DNA of 16,477 nt from Planctomycetaceae bacterium (GTDB lineage: Bacteria > Planctomycetota > Planctomycetia > Pirellulales > Thermoguttaceae). The notes beneath the pieces were generated by a model. The model was not told where the DNA came from. It saw nothing but the letters and a program-made list of their open reading frames with translations, and ran no database searches. Both the position numbers and the translations under genes were made by a program. Position 1 is the first letter of the stretch. Each line of letters starts with the position of its first letter. Where the stretch lies: NCBI GenBank assembly GCA_009783865.1, contig WRCR01000027.1, positions 1 through 16,477 on the forward strand, written 5' to 3'. This document shows positions 6,622-14,332 of the stretch, one piece after another.

Positions 6622-7755
6622 TTATAACGATTTTGATTCGCCTCCGTTAATTGACCCCATGGCACCGTAAACCCCGTATGGACTTTCTCCAACAGATGTT
6701 GCGACAGACACAGTGTGCGAAGGGTCTCCGGCATTGACCGTATTGGAAACAAAAGTAATGGAACCATCGGCGCATGAGTGATTCGCGCCTCCAGAATGGT
6801 CACTGGAAACACTGGCTATAATGTTGTTTATCGGAGAATTTCCCCACAAGATACAGGAAGGTGAATTGGGCGGTAAAATCGAATGGAACGGCGCGAAGGG
6901 ATATTCAGAGCAATTCCAGCGATGTCCCTTGCTTGTTATAGCAAGCCAGCCATTGGTTGTCCGGATTCGCGTCGGTTCGTTTGGATCGGCTGCCGACATA
7001 CAATAGGTAGGTGTCATGGTTGCTCCCGCTCCGCCGTATGCAACATTTCTTCTAATATCGCGGTCACCGCTTGCCGGTACAACCAATGCTTCGCTAAGTA
7101 AAAACGTATTGGATGTGCCGTCTATAAGAGCGGAAAAATTCCGCCTCTCTGCCAGAATGAATGCTCCGCGAAACGCACTCTTATATGCCGCCGCTACCAT
7201 GTTCACATAATCAGAACAACGGTCTCCAAGGCAGGCACGATAATTGCCCGTTCCGTGACTGAATTCGTTAAGCGGCGGTTGATTGTTATTTGCGTCTGAT
7301 GGACATAACCTTGCCGAAAATTTTGCCTTCCACGGACGATAGTTGTCTGCCCAAGAAGATACTTTTCCGGTTCCTGCCGCCCAATCAACGGTTCCGTCAA
7401 CCGAGGCACTTTTTCCGCCGCCTTCGATAATATCTGTAATTGCCTGCTGTTCAATAAAAGGCAGAATAAGTTGAAGCCAGTTTGGTCCGCCGCTTGACGA
7501 AGTGGTGCCGGAGAAAGGCAAACCATAAGCGGGCAAGCAATTATGGACATCGTGGTGCATGTGGCATCCCAAGGAAAGTTGTTTCAAATTATTGGTACAC
7601 GACATTCTTCTTGCCGCTTCACGGGCGGCTTGCACAGCAGGTAAAAGAAGCGCAATCAATACACCGATGATTGCGATGACGACGAGGAGTTCAACGAGGG
7701 TAAAAGCGTTTCCGTTTCCCCCTCTCGAATTGCCTAAATTCACGTTTTTTTTCAT
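6622..7755 (-). CDS. DUF1559 protein with prepilin-type N-terminus and H-x9-DG motif
   Basis: This 377-residue protein belongs to the DUF1559 family, greatly expanded in planctomycetes. The N-terminus has the type IV prepilin/pseudopilin signal NAFTLVELLVVIAIIGVLIA (F18 as +1 and E22 as +5), then LLPAVQAAREAARRMSCTNNLKQLSLG, the family signature. Near the C-terminus, H320 followed after nine residues by DG at 330-331 matches the prepilin-associated H-X9-DG motif, and GVYGAMGSINGGE is the usual ending. These proteins are taken to be pilin-like extracellular components, possibly for binding or taking up large substrates. AGAGGTG lies 5 nt before the ATG. It begins a run of four close minus-strand genes (spacings 2, 52 and 15 nt) that ends with the MFS transporter. 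Confidence 0.92.
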   Translation of the reverse strand: MKKNVNLGNSRGGNGNAFTLVELLVVIAIIGVLIALLLPAVQAAREAARRMSCTNNLKQLSLGCHMHHDVHNCLPAYGLPFSGTTSSSGGPNWLQLILPFIEQQAITDIIEGGGKSASVDGTVDWAAGTGKVSSWADNYRPWKAKFSARLCPSDANNNQPPLNEFSHGTGNYRACLGDRCSDYVNMVAAAYKSAFRGAFILAERRNFSALIDGTSNTFLLSEALVVPASGDRDIRRNVAYGGAGATMTPTYCMSAADPNEPTRIRTTNGWLAITSKGHRWNCSEYPFAPFHSILPPNSPSCILWGNSPINNIIASVSSDHSGGANHSCADGSITFVSNTVNAGDPSHTVSVATSVGESPYGVYGAMGSINGGESKSL

Positions 7756-7882
7756 TTTGCACCTCTGATCAAAGTAGTTATTGTTTGTAAAACTCCACTA
7801 ATTATTTCATTGTACTTGAAATAAAAAAGAATTACAAGAAAAAGAACAAAGGGGCTGCAAAAAATTTCTCTTTTATTATTCA

Positions 7883-8662
7883 CTAAATATCAACATCCAC
7901 CGGCATGTGCTGCGCCGTACATCCGCCGTCAACTACTAAACGAACTCCGCAGATATTGGCGGCGGCATCAGAAGCAAGAAACATGACGGCTTCGGCAATG
8001 TCCTGAAAACATGCTTCTTTGCCGAGCGGCACATTTCGGCGGCGGCGCGCAACCTGTTCGGCAGTCAACTTGTCCCAGCGTTCCGTGTGAATGTATCCCG
8101 GCGCAACAGAATTGACCCGGATACCAAGCGGTGCGAGGTCAACCGTCATTGCACGAGTCAGCGCATCAATGCCGCCTTTGCTGGCACAATAAGCAGCCCG
8201 CTGACGAATAGCCCGTGTCGAAACGTTGGAAGTCACATTGACAATGACACCGGGACCGCCCGCTTGTTTGAGCATCAATTCAACAGCACAGCGGGAAACG
8301 TAAAAGGTACCGAACAGATTCGTTTTGACTACCGTTTCAAATTGTTCAAACGGTACCGACTCAAACGAATTGCCGATACCTTGTTGACAAGCGTTGTTGA
8401 CTAAAATGTCAAGACGGTTCGTTGTTTCCCGAATGACGGCGAACATTTTTTCTACGGATTCACTTTCGGCGATGCTGCCGGGCAATTCGTACAGGGCTTC
8501 ATATCCTTGCGCCCGAAGTTCCAGTGCGGCAGCGCGGGTGCCTTCGGCAGTTGAACCGTTGATATAGACGACTGCGCCTTCACGAAGGAAAGCCGCTGCG
8601 ATGCCGAGACCAGTGTTGCGGCTCGAACCGGTGATGAGAACAACTTTATTCTTGAATCTCAT
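7883..8662 (-). CDS. Short-chain dehydrogenase/reductase (SDR)
   Basis: This 259-residue classical SDR has the cofactor loop TGSSRNTGLG (residues 11-20), the NNA motif (89-91), catalytic S145, and Y158-x3-K162 (YCASK), followed by PG at 188-189. The length is normal for the family. It should be a cytoplasmic NAD(P)-dependent oxidoreductase; the substrate is not evident. The ATG at 8662 is preferred. An upstream in-frame start at 8800 would add 46 residues of atypical sequence before the conserved KVVLITG strand. The gene is separated by 127 bp from the DUF1559 gene downstream and by a palindrome from the divergent toxin-antitoxin pair, so it is probably its own unit. Confidence 0.9.
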   Translation of the reverse strand: MRFKNKVVLITGSSRNTGLGIAAAFLREGAVVYINGSTAEGTRAAALELRAQGYEALYELPGSIAESESVEKMFAVIRETTNRLDILVNNACQQGIGNSFESVPFEQFETVVKTNLFGTFYVSRCAVELMLKQAGGPGVIVNVTSNVSTRAIRQRAAYCASKGGIDALTRAMTVDLAPLGIRVNSVAPGYIHTERWDKLTAEQVARRRRNVPLGKEACFQDIAEAVMFLASDAAANICGVRLVVDGGCTAQHMPVDVDI

Positions 8663-8769
8663 TGGGTATTCTGTGTGCTGTGGTCTTGTTGACTTCACTT
8701 GTCTGAAGCAATAATTTACGCTGAAGTTATAGCAACTGCTCAAGCGGTTTGCAAGAACGGCGCAAAAAC

Positions 8770-8787
8770 ATTTAGCCGGTACTCCGG
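8770..8787. repeat. Short palindrome, copy 2 (ATTTAGCCGGTACTCCGG)
   Basis: CCGG-TACT-CCGG hairpin with the same 18-nt sequence as at 14006-14023. It lies between the divergent SDR and antitoxin genes, 6 bp upstream of the -35 box of the antitoxin promoter. Confidence 0.75.
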
Positions 8788-8793
8788 TAACTA

Positions 8794-8822
8794 TTGACAT
8801 TGTCGCAAAAATTGATTAGAAT
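8794..8822 (+). promoter_or_regulatory. Strong promoter of the toxin-antitoxin pair
   Basis: TTGACA (8794-8799), 17 bp, then TAGAAT (8817-8822). It is near consensus and about 48 nt before the antitoxin ATG. Confidence 0.7.
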
Positions 8823-8870
8823 TCATCTGCGGTTATCGTCTTTAACACAATACATCCATAATGCCGACCG

Positions 8871-9107
8871 ATGCAGACCTTGAAAATCAAACTAATAAAC
8901 CCGAAGGCAAAAAGAATTTTGCGGGAACTCGCTTCGCTTAATCTGATTGCTATTGCGAAAAAGCGAAAGGAAAAACAAGAACCGTATCCCGAACTATCGG
9001 AAAAGGAAATTGTAGCGATTTGTAAAGAATCCTGTCGTGAACTATACGAACAAGACCCGTCAATTTACGAACCAAGGTTGCGAGATGCCGGTAAAAAGTA
9101 CGTCTAG
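8871..9107 (+). CDS. Putative antitoxin of a PIN-type toxin-antitoxin pair
   Basis: This is a 78-residue, lysine-rich and mostly helical protein (MQTLKIKLINPKAKRILREL...). I do not recognise a specific DNA-binding fold in it. The assignment rests on context: it has a strong promoter of its own, it is short, and its last 23 nt overlap the start of a PIN-domain gene in another frame, which is the usual antitoxin-first order. ELSEKEIVAICKESCRELYEQ could be the toxin-binding helical part. The start has no clear ribosome-binding site. An alternative is a small helical protein unrelated to toxin control, but the overlap argues for co-function. Confidence 0.65.
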   Translation: MQTLKIKLINPKAKRILRELASLNLIAIAKKRKEKQEPYPELSEKEIVAICKESCRELYEQDPSIYEPRLRDAGKKYV

Positions 9108-9522
9108 AATAATTGTTGATATAAACGTGTGGATAAGTTGTCTGCTGACTCCCCGATTTAGACAACATTGTGAAAAATTGTTTTCTGAAAGATATTTGTT
9201 ACTTTTCTCGGACGCATTTTTACGGGAATATGACAGTACCGTTAAGAAAAAAGAACTTATAAAACGCATCAGTCCGTTAGAAGTTAGTATCTTACGCGAC
9301 AAAATAACCGCATTTGGAACATTCATTGAAGTCAGTTCCGAAGTCGCTCTTTGCAGAGATAAAAAGGACGACTATCTTCTTGCTCTTGCAAAAGACGGAC
9401 AAGCCGATTATCTAATTACAAGGGACGAGGACTTACTCTCTTTGCAAACATTCGGAAGCACAAAGATTATGCACCCCTACGATTTCGAGAATGAAATAAA
9501 AAAAATCGAAAATTATCCGTAA
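9085..9522 (+). CDS. PIN-domain ribonuclease, putative toxin (COG1569-like)
   Basis: This 145-residue protein carries the PIN-domain acidic residues in the expected order: D12 in IIVDINVWIS, E48 in FSDAFLREYD, D92/D96 in CRDKKDDYLLALA, and D114 in YLITRDEDLL. It matches the 'putative toxin-antitoxin system toxin component, PIN family' proteins, which are Mg2+-dependent ribonucleases. The ATG at 9085 (MPVKSTSRIIVDINVW) is preferred. It follows an AAGG and overlaps the antitoxin gene by 23 nt, whereas the longer start at 9037 adds 16 residues with no family match. The gene faces the GH-like gene across only 36 bp. RNA target unknown. Confidence 0.85.
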   Translation: MPVKSTSRIIVDINVWISCLLTPRFRQHCEKLFSERYLLLFSDAFLREYDSTVKKKELIKRISPLEVSILRDKITAFGTFIEVSSEVALCRDKKDDYLLALAKDGQADYLITRDEDLLSLQTFGSTKIMHPYDFENEIKKIENYP

Positions 9523-9558
9523 AATTACCAATTTTTTTAACCGGCTCAACGTTCTAAA

Positions 9559-11460
9559 CTATTTCGGCGGCACAATACGTTGTGTTTGTTTTTCAATCTC
9601 CTTGCCATCCGCAAAAACCCGTCCCGTAAATTCATAACCCTGCAATGTAATAGTCGGCAGGAGAACCTGAATCCTTATTTCGTCACCCGCCGGTATTGTC
9701 CCCGCAGTCAATTCCACCATCTTGTTCTGCCGATTATATTTTCCATTAGAACGAACACTGCTGGTACTGCTCTCATACTCCGGCGGAATACTTAACTGCA
9801 ACAACACATTGTTGACGGCAGTCGAACCGGTATTCTGAACCGTGAAGCCCACACAGAACGGCTTGCCTGACTGGAACACCACATCTTTTATTGTTCCATC
9901 CATATTCGGCAGTAAACCTGTTACCGCTTCGATTGTCGTCTTAAGTTGCGAACCGACGAAAACCAACGGGCGGTCAACGAGCAGTATCGGCGAATCATAA
10001 ACCGGTATATTCTCGAACACTTGTAGTTCTCCGTCGTCCGACCACTGTTTCGCAGGAATCTCATAAACACCGCCGGTCAACAAATCAACATAGACGGGGT
10101 CTTTGAATTTTCCCTTAACGATTTCGATTTTCGCAGGTCTCAATTCGTTGACATCCGAAGGAATCGCCGAGTTAAACCAAACGGCAGCGAGACGACCTTC
10201 CGTCTCGGTATCACGAAAAGCATACGCCGATGCCCTCCGATGGTCAGCCGTTACTTTAATGTTGGCATGCGGAATCGGTACCATCCGGTCATCGAGCATA
10301 GACACAGCATTTTGAACCGCATAATACGCTTTCTTGATGCCGAGTACTTTCTTGGAACGGTCGGACTTCAACAGCCCATAAGTCGTAACTTCAGGATGAT
10401 AACACATGTCGATTATCGCAAACACGTTGGTTTCCTGTCCGTGTCCCAAGTCGCCGATGTTGCGCCGCAGAAACCACTTCGCTTGAGACAATTCCGTCCA
10501 GTAATGCCCTTGCAGTGCGTGAGTGATATTAAAACTCGACGGACAGCCGTTCTCACCCTGCCGAAGCGGAATTGTCGGGTGATACTGCCGTAAGGTCTCT
10601 TGAAGTTTCAAGGTACTCGCCCACGTGGAATCAGGATTCGGTGCGTAAGGATGATATGTGAACGAAGAAAACAAATCGAAAGCGTTTTCATCGGCGATTC
10701 TCTTGAAAAATTTGCCGGCGTAATCGCTGCCGGTACCGGCAAGATTCAAACCGGCGATTATCGCTTCCGGCTGCGCCTTCTTGATAACCTTGGCAGTTCG
10801 GATATTGAATTCGGCGAACATTTCGGGCGTGTTTCCCTTGTTGAGATTCGCTTCGTTCCACATTTCCCATTCGATGACTTTATCTTTGTAACGGAGTACC
10901 ATGGTTTCTACCCAACGGTCCCAAGCGGCAAGTGCTTCTTCGGACGACGGCACCCCGTCTCCGAGATTTGCGCCGCCGCCTTGAGGATATATCGGATTTC
11001 CATAAGACGTTTGCATCCACGGTTGCAGTCCTCTTGCATGAGCATCGTTGACAATGGCATCGAGCCATGCCCAATCATATTCGCCTTTTTTCTTTTCGGT
11101 CTTTGCCCAGCCGGATTGAAACCGCAGTTTCTTGATGCCGAGCGGTTTCAGGTACTCCTTGTAAGAATGATAGTCGGTGTAATCCCGGTCGAGAACTTCA
11201 CAGCCGAGCGACCATCGTGAAGCAGAAACCTCGTCGGTACTCTTCGGTTTGAGCGTTCCGATTTTCTTGAGCGGAATGTTCAAATCGACTTTCACGCGGT
11301 CCGGTGATGTATCAATCGGCGGATTTGCCGCCGGCGGATTCATCAAAGCACAATAAGGACAGTGACAGCCGACTTGCTCTTGTTCTTGAGCCGAAACAAG
11401 CAGCGGAAATGCCGTAAAAACAAACACAGTGAAAACAAACAAAAACGATATGTTTCGCAT
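9559..11460 (-). CDS. Secreted clan GH-A glycoside-hydrolase-like protein
   Basis: This 633-residue protein has a signal peptide (about residues 1-24). A TIM-barrel-like part follows (about 85-400) in which WNEAN places a candidate acid/base at E203 and RQGENG a candidate nucleophile at E303. This is the clan GH-A layout (GH39/GH5/GH42-like). LRFQSGWAKTEKKKGEYDWAWLD is the typical early barrel segment. After the barrel comes a beta-rich linker and, near residues 525-625, a CARDB-like domain (GKPFCVGFTVQNTGSTAVNNVLLQLSIP). An odd CHCPYC cluster follows the signal peptide. AAAGGAA lies about 7 nt before the ATG. It probably acts on plant or host polysaccharide outside the cytoplasm; the exact family and substrate are uncertain. 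Confidence 0.75.
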   Translation of the reverse strand: MRNISFLFVFTVFVFTAFPLLVSAQEQEQVGCHCPYCALMNPPAANPPIDTSPDRVKVDLNIPLKKIGTLKPKSTDEVSASRWSLGCEVLDRDYTDYHSYKEYLKPLGIKKLRFQSGWAKTEKKKGEYDWAWLDAIVNDAHARGLQPWMQTSYGNPIYPQGGGANLGDGVPSSEEALAAWDRWVETMVLRYKDKVIEWEMWNEANLNKGNTPEMFAEFNIRTAKVIKKAQPEAIIAGLNLAGTGSDYAGKFFKRIADENAFDLFSSFTYHPYAPNPDSTWASTLKLQETLRQYHPTIPLRQGENGCPSSFNITHALQGHYWTELSQAKWFLRRNIGDLGHGQETNVFAIIDMCYHPEVTTYGLLKSDRSKKVLGIKKAYYAVQNAVSMLDDRMVPIPHANIKVTADHRRASAYAFRDTETEGRLAAVWFNSAIPSDVNELRPAKIEIVKGKFKDPVYVDLLTGGVYEIPAKQWSDDGELQVFENIPVYDSPILLVDRPLVFVGSQLKTTIEAVTGLLPNMDGTIKDVVFQSGKPFCVGFTVQNTGSTAVNNVLLQLSIPPEYESSTSSVRSNGKYNRQNKMVELTAGTIPAGDEIRIQVLLPTITLQGYEFTGRVFADGKEIEKQTQRIVPPK

Positions 11461-11532
11461 AAAAAAGTTCCTTTCATTTTAATAGAAAACAATACGATAA
11501 CCGATTTTCCGCAAGTTGGCAAGAGCAAAAAG

Positions 11533-11571
11533 TGCCGGTTTGATAAACGGCAGATTGCAGACGGCAATCTG
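11533..11571. repeat. Two adjacent hairpins upstream of the GH-like gene
   Basis: TGCCG (11533-11537) pairs with CGGCA (11548-11552). The overlapping CAGATTGC (11551-11558) pairs perfectly with GCAATCTG (11564-11571) across AGACG. They lie 70-110 bp before the GH-like ATG, where an operator or leader structure could act. Confidence 0.55.
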
Positions 11572-11586
11572 AGAAAGATACTAAAC

Positions 11587-11683
11587 CTGTTCGGAAACCC
11601 TCAATAAAACTTGCCGGTTTTGTTGAAAAAACGCTGTAGTTGAAAAATGCAGTAACGGCAGATTTTATGTGGTTCCCGAACAG
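11587..11683. repeat. Nested inverted repeat between the GH-like and PEP-CTERM genes
   Basis: CTGTTCGGAAACC (11587-11599) pairs with GGTTCCCGAACAG (11671-11683) with one mismatch. Inside, TGCCGGTT (11612-11619) faces AACGGCA (11654-11660). TGCCGGTTT and ACGGCAGATT also occur in the neighbouring hairpin at 11533-11556. No ORF of note is present in this 292-bp gap. Confidence 0.55.
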
Positions 11684-11702
11684 ACACATTGTGAACCGAC
11701 GG

Positions 11703-11728
11703 AAGCGGGAAATCAGTTTCTCCCGCTT
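11703..11728 (-). terminator. Possible terminator hairpin after the PEP-CTERM gene
   Basis: AAGCGGGA (11703-11710) and TCCCGCTT (11721-11728) form a perfect 8-bp stem with a 10-nt loop, about 25 nt beyond the PEP-CTERM stop. There is no U-run on the minus strand, so termination is not certain. Confidence 0.45.
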
Positions 11729-11752
11729 GTCGTTATGTTATTACTTCTGCTA

Positions 11753-12547
11753 TTACTTCTGTAGTTTGCGGCGCAGAACAACCGCTCCCATTCCCATTGC
11801 TCCGATGCCGAATATCAGCATCGTTGCAGGTTCCGGCGTGGCAGTAGGGGGAATAATTGGAGGAGTTGGAGGAATTGGAGGTCCAGGAATTTCGCCAAAA
11901 CCCATATCGTAAATGGTATATCCGTTGTTTTTCGTTCCTACGGATTGAAACACCACTTCCTGAAGGAAAGCCCCTTCACTAAGCATAAATCCTAGAAATC
12001 CGCCATTTACGTCAAACTGACCAGACGGGGTCGCTGTTTTTAGTACGCCATCAGCATCCCAATACGAAATCGTCATATTAAATGCGAGTGCGGCACTCCA
12101 ACTGCTAAAGGGACCGATAGAGATAAAAAACGAGTCCACAAACGCAGTTGAAAAACCGTCTACACTCCCAAATGTCATGCTGAACGCATTGGCATCATTG
12201 TGTTTTATTGTTGCAGTACCTCCGTCATTTACCTTCCCAACCACATTGTTGCTGCTTCCATTTCCATTAAATCCGGTCGCTTTAAGCGGACTAGATGTCA
12301 GTTCGCCGTTGTTATTAGCAACAGTAAATTTCCACTCAGTCCAACCTTTTCCGTAGGTATAAGGCTTAACTTCGGTAAAGTTCCAATCGGTACCATACAC
12401 GCCTGGCTGGTAGTTCTTCGGGTCTGTCGTAAAGGTTAAACACTTGTCATCGCTAACAAAGTCCGCCCGCGCTGCATTTGCCGCAACCGCTAAAAGCGAA
12501 ACAACAAACAGACAAATTAAACAGTTTTTTAAGGTTTGCGTTTTCAT
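11753..12547 (-). CDS. PEP-CTERM sorting-domain surface protein
   Basis: This 264-residue exported protein has a signal peptide (MKTQTLKNCLICLFVVSLLAVAANA) and a glycine/asparagine-rich beta-type body with no recognised catalytic motif. A proline-rich spacer (GPPIPPTPPIIPP) leads to the PEP-CTERM tail: PEPATM at 238-243, a hydrophobic helix and a final RRK. In species with exosortase the tail is cut and the protein sorted to the outer surface or an extracellular matrix. No exosortase gene is in the window. The start at 12547 is chosen because it gives a clean signal peptide and follows TGGAATTA; the longer reading would need a TTG at 12592. Function of the body unknown. Confidence 0.85.
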   Translation of the reverse strand: MKTQTLKNCLICLFVVSLLAVAANAARADFVSDDKCLTFTTDPKNYQPGVYGTDWNFTEVKPYTYGKGWTEWKFTVANNNGELTSSPLKATGFNGNGSSNNVVGKVNDGGTATIKHNDANAFSMTFGSVDGFSTAFVDSFFISIGPFSSWSAALAFNMTISYWDADGVLKTATPSGQFDVNGGFLGFMLSEGAFLQEVVFQSVGTKNNGYTIYDMGFGEIPGPPIPPTPPIIPPTATPEPATMLIFGIGAMGMGAVVLRRKLQK

Positions 12548-12693
12548 TGCTTTTAATTCCATTTCTATCTTATAAAATATTGTGGGGGTCAAAAAATCTA
12601 TCGGATGGCTGTTCTCTGGTCGTCCTAATATCTGGTATTAACAGGAAACTCATTCATAAATATATTACAGCAAATATTGTGCCTAAAAATGAA

Positions 12694-12724
12694 TTGGGCT
12701 GAATAATTTTTCAAACGCTATAAA
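12694..12724 (+). promoter_or_regulatory. Weak candidate promoter for the barrel gene
   Basis: TTGGGC (12694-12699) and TATAAA (12719-12724) are separated by 19 bp, wider than optimal. If used, the mRNA would have a leader of about 250 nt. The 12548-12985 gap otherwise holds only hairpins: CAAAATG/CATTTTG at 12794-12813 and TGTCGC/GCGACA at 12871-12889. Confidence 0.3.
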
Positions 12725-12985
12725 ATAAGGGTACAGGCGTTAATCCTTACTTCAAAAGCAAGTTTATTTCTTGCACAGTTGCAAAAAGTGTATCAAAATG
12801 CCGTATCATTTTGCAAAAAACGTGCAATATTATACAAATTCTCTATATCACGCAGATTGGCTTCTGCCTGTGTCGCGGCGCAGGCGACATACGAGGTTGC
12901 CTTTATTTCCGGCACAATCGTTAAAGTTTCACCAACTTGCAGACGATTAAGGAAAACAAATCACCCTTTTTTCCCCCGAGAAACA

Positions 12986-14002
12986 ATGATTTACATACAG
13001 CGGTTCACATTTTTGCTCGTTTTTTCCGCTCTGGCAACTTTCGTTTCAGCAGCGGACTTGTTTTCGCTGGACGAAATAAATAAGCCGTTTCGGACAGAGC
13101 AAACGGCAATAGACGATAACCGTTTCACTCCCGCTGTCACAGCCAACAGTGTACGTTTTGAAACGGATATTGATTTATTTCTGGGACAGAAGCGGCGGCG
13201 CGGTTCCGGCGGAAGATTTTGGTCGAACATATATTACGGTGCGACTGCGCTCAAGCCGAGGGACTTCGTTGAGGTTGACCCCAGCGCACTCGGCTTGCAA
13301 CTCGGTTTCGATTTAGTACAGGCACACGGAGTATATTCCACATTCTTCGGCGGTTTTCAGCGCAGCAGTGTGAAAATGCATGACATCGCAAAATCAACGG
13401 CGGAGACCTGCACTATCGGATACGGCAAATTCGTTTATCTTCGCGGCTGTCATTTCGGCGGTATTGGAACTGTTTCCTACGATAAATACAAAATACGCCG
13501 GTCAATTATCAATCCGAATGGGGACGGAGAAGGACTGCAAACAAACATATACGGCGAATTCGGTATTGATTTCGTGATGGCGAAGTTCGCAATTAAACCG
13601 TTTTACGGCTTGCAGTATGATTTTCTGTATCACGGCAGAATCGGCGAAAAGGGTGCCGCTTTTCAAGGCGATTGGAACGGCAGCAGCATCATGCAACTGC
13701 TGGGTTCGAAGTTTAATGTCAGTCCGCTGGATTCGATTGAATTTCAACTTCGTACCGTTTGGCTTCATGAACTGCTTAACCCGCAGCCGTTTTTTAACAG
13801 CAGATTTGGTCCCGTACAGGGAACTATGACACCGGCGATTTTCTTTTATGACGGCTATACCGGTCGGGATTGGGCATGGCTGGGTGTTTCTTTCAAATGG
13901 GAAATGGTCTACAAGGTATTTTTGTTTCTCGACTATGATGTGACGCTCAACAAGTATCAAACGACTCATTTCGGCAACATCGGATTGTGTCTCGGCTGGT
14001 GA
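12986..14002 (+). CDS. Putative outer-membrane beta-barrel protein (autotransporter-barrel-like)
   Basis: This 338-residue protein has a signal peptide (MIYIQRFTFLLVFSALATFVSA). The body has alternating hydrophobic/aromatic strands: FWSNIYYGATALK, GLQLGFDLVQ, GVYSTFFGGFQRSS, TIGYGKFVYLRG, and several more. It ends in GNIGLCLGW with a terminal aromatic residue, as in outer-membrane barrels and autotransporter beta-domains. I cannot name a family. The reading frame is open upstream to 12779. The ATG at 12986 is chosen because a signal peptide starts there and GAGAAA precedes it; the 69 extra residues look non-coding. It may anchor in or shape the planctomycete outer membrane. No partner gene is adjacent. 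Confidence 0.6.
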   Translation: MIYIQRFTFLLVFSALATFVSAADLFSLDEINKPFRTEQTAIDDNRFTPAVTANSVRFETDIDLFLGQKRRRGSGGRFWSNIYYGATALKPRDFVEVDPSALGLQLGFDLVQAHGVYSTFFGGFQRSSVKMHDIAKSTAETCTIGYGKFVYLRGCHFGGIGTVSYDKYKIRRSIINPNGDGEGLQTNIYGEFGIDFVMAKFAIKPFYGLQYDFLYHGRIGEKGAAFQGDWNGSSIMQLLGSKFNVSPLDSIEFQLRTVWLHELLNPQPFFNSRFGPVQGTMTPAIFFYDGYTGRDWAWLGVSFKWEMVYKVFLFLDYDVTLNKYQTTHFGNIGLCLGW

Positions 14003-14005
14003 GAT

Positions 14006-14024
14006 ATTTAGCCGGTACTCCGGC
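14006..14024. repeat. Short palindrome, copy 3 (AGCCGG-TACT-CCGGCT)
   Basis: Six-bp stem with a TACT loop, 3 bp after the barrel gene stop codon. ATTTAGCCGGTACTCCGG is identical to copy 2 at 8770-8787. Confidence 0.75.
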
Positions 14025-14133
14025 TCTGCTGTCTGCAATCTAACAATTGCGGGATTTGAAGGGCAGCAGTCCTACCCCTTGCAAAAACCGGAGAATGTGT
14101 AAGAATTAGTACCGTTCTTGTGAGTCCTGTAAT

Positions 14134-14207
<74 letters not shown>

Positions 14208-14268
14208 ATGTGCGAGGGTAAATGCAGGACGTGTTTCACCTCTTTACCACTTCTAACTCATGCAACGT

Positions 14269-14305
14269 GTCCGGCGGCGTTTCTATGCGCTGACCGGGCT
14301 TTTTT
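14269..14305 (+). terminator. Intrinsic terminator or attenuator before the initiator gene
   Basis: GTCCGG (14269-14274) pairs with CCGGGC (14294-14299), and GGCG (14276-14279) with CGCT (14288-14291). Six T residues follow at 14300-14305. It lies after tRNA-Arg and only 27 nt before the GTG start at 14333, leaving no room for a promoter in between. Confidence 0.65.
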
Positions 14306-14332
14306 ATCTCCCCACACGAAGGGAGGTGCTCT

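Noticed and set aside
8663..8800. N-terminal extension of the SDR protein
   Set aside because: Forty-six residues before the conserved first strand, including the palindrome; classical SDRs start close to KVVLITG.
9523..9558. Bidirectional terminator between the PIN toxin and the GH-like gene
   Set aside because: There is a run of seven T residues but no stem strong enough to call a terminator.
12779..12985. N-terminal 69-residue extension of the barrel protein
   Set aside because: It would bury the signal peptide inside the protein and has no ribosome-binding site; treated as leader.
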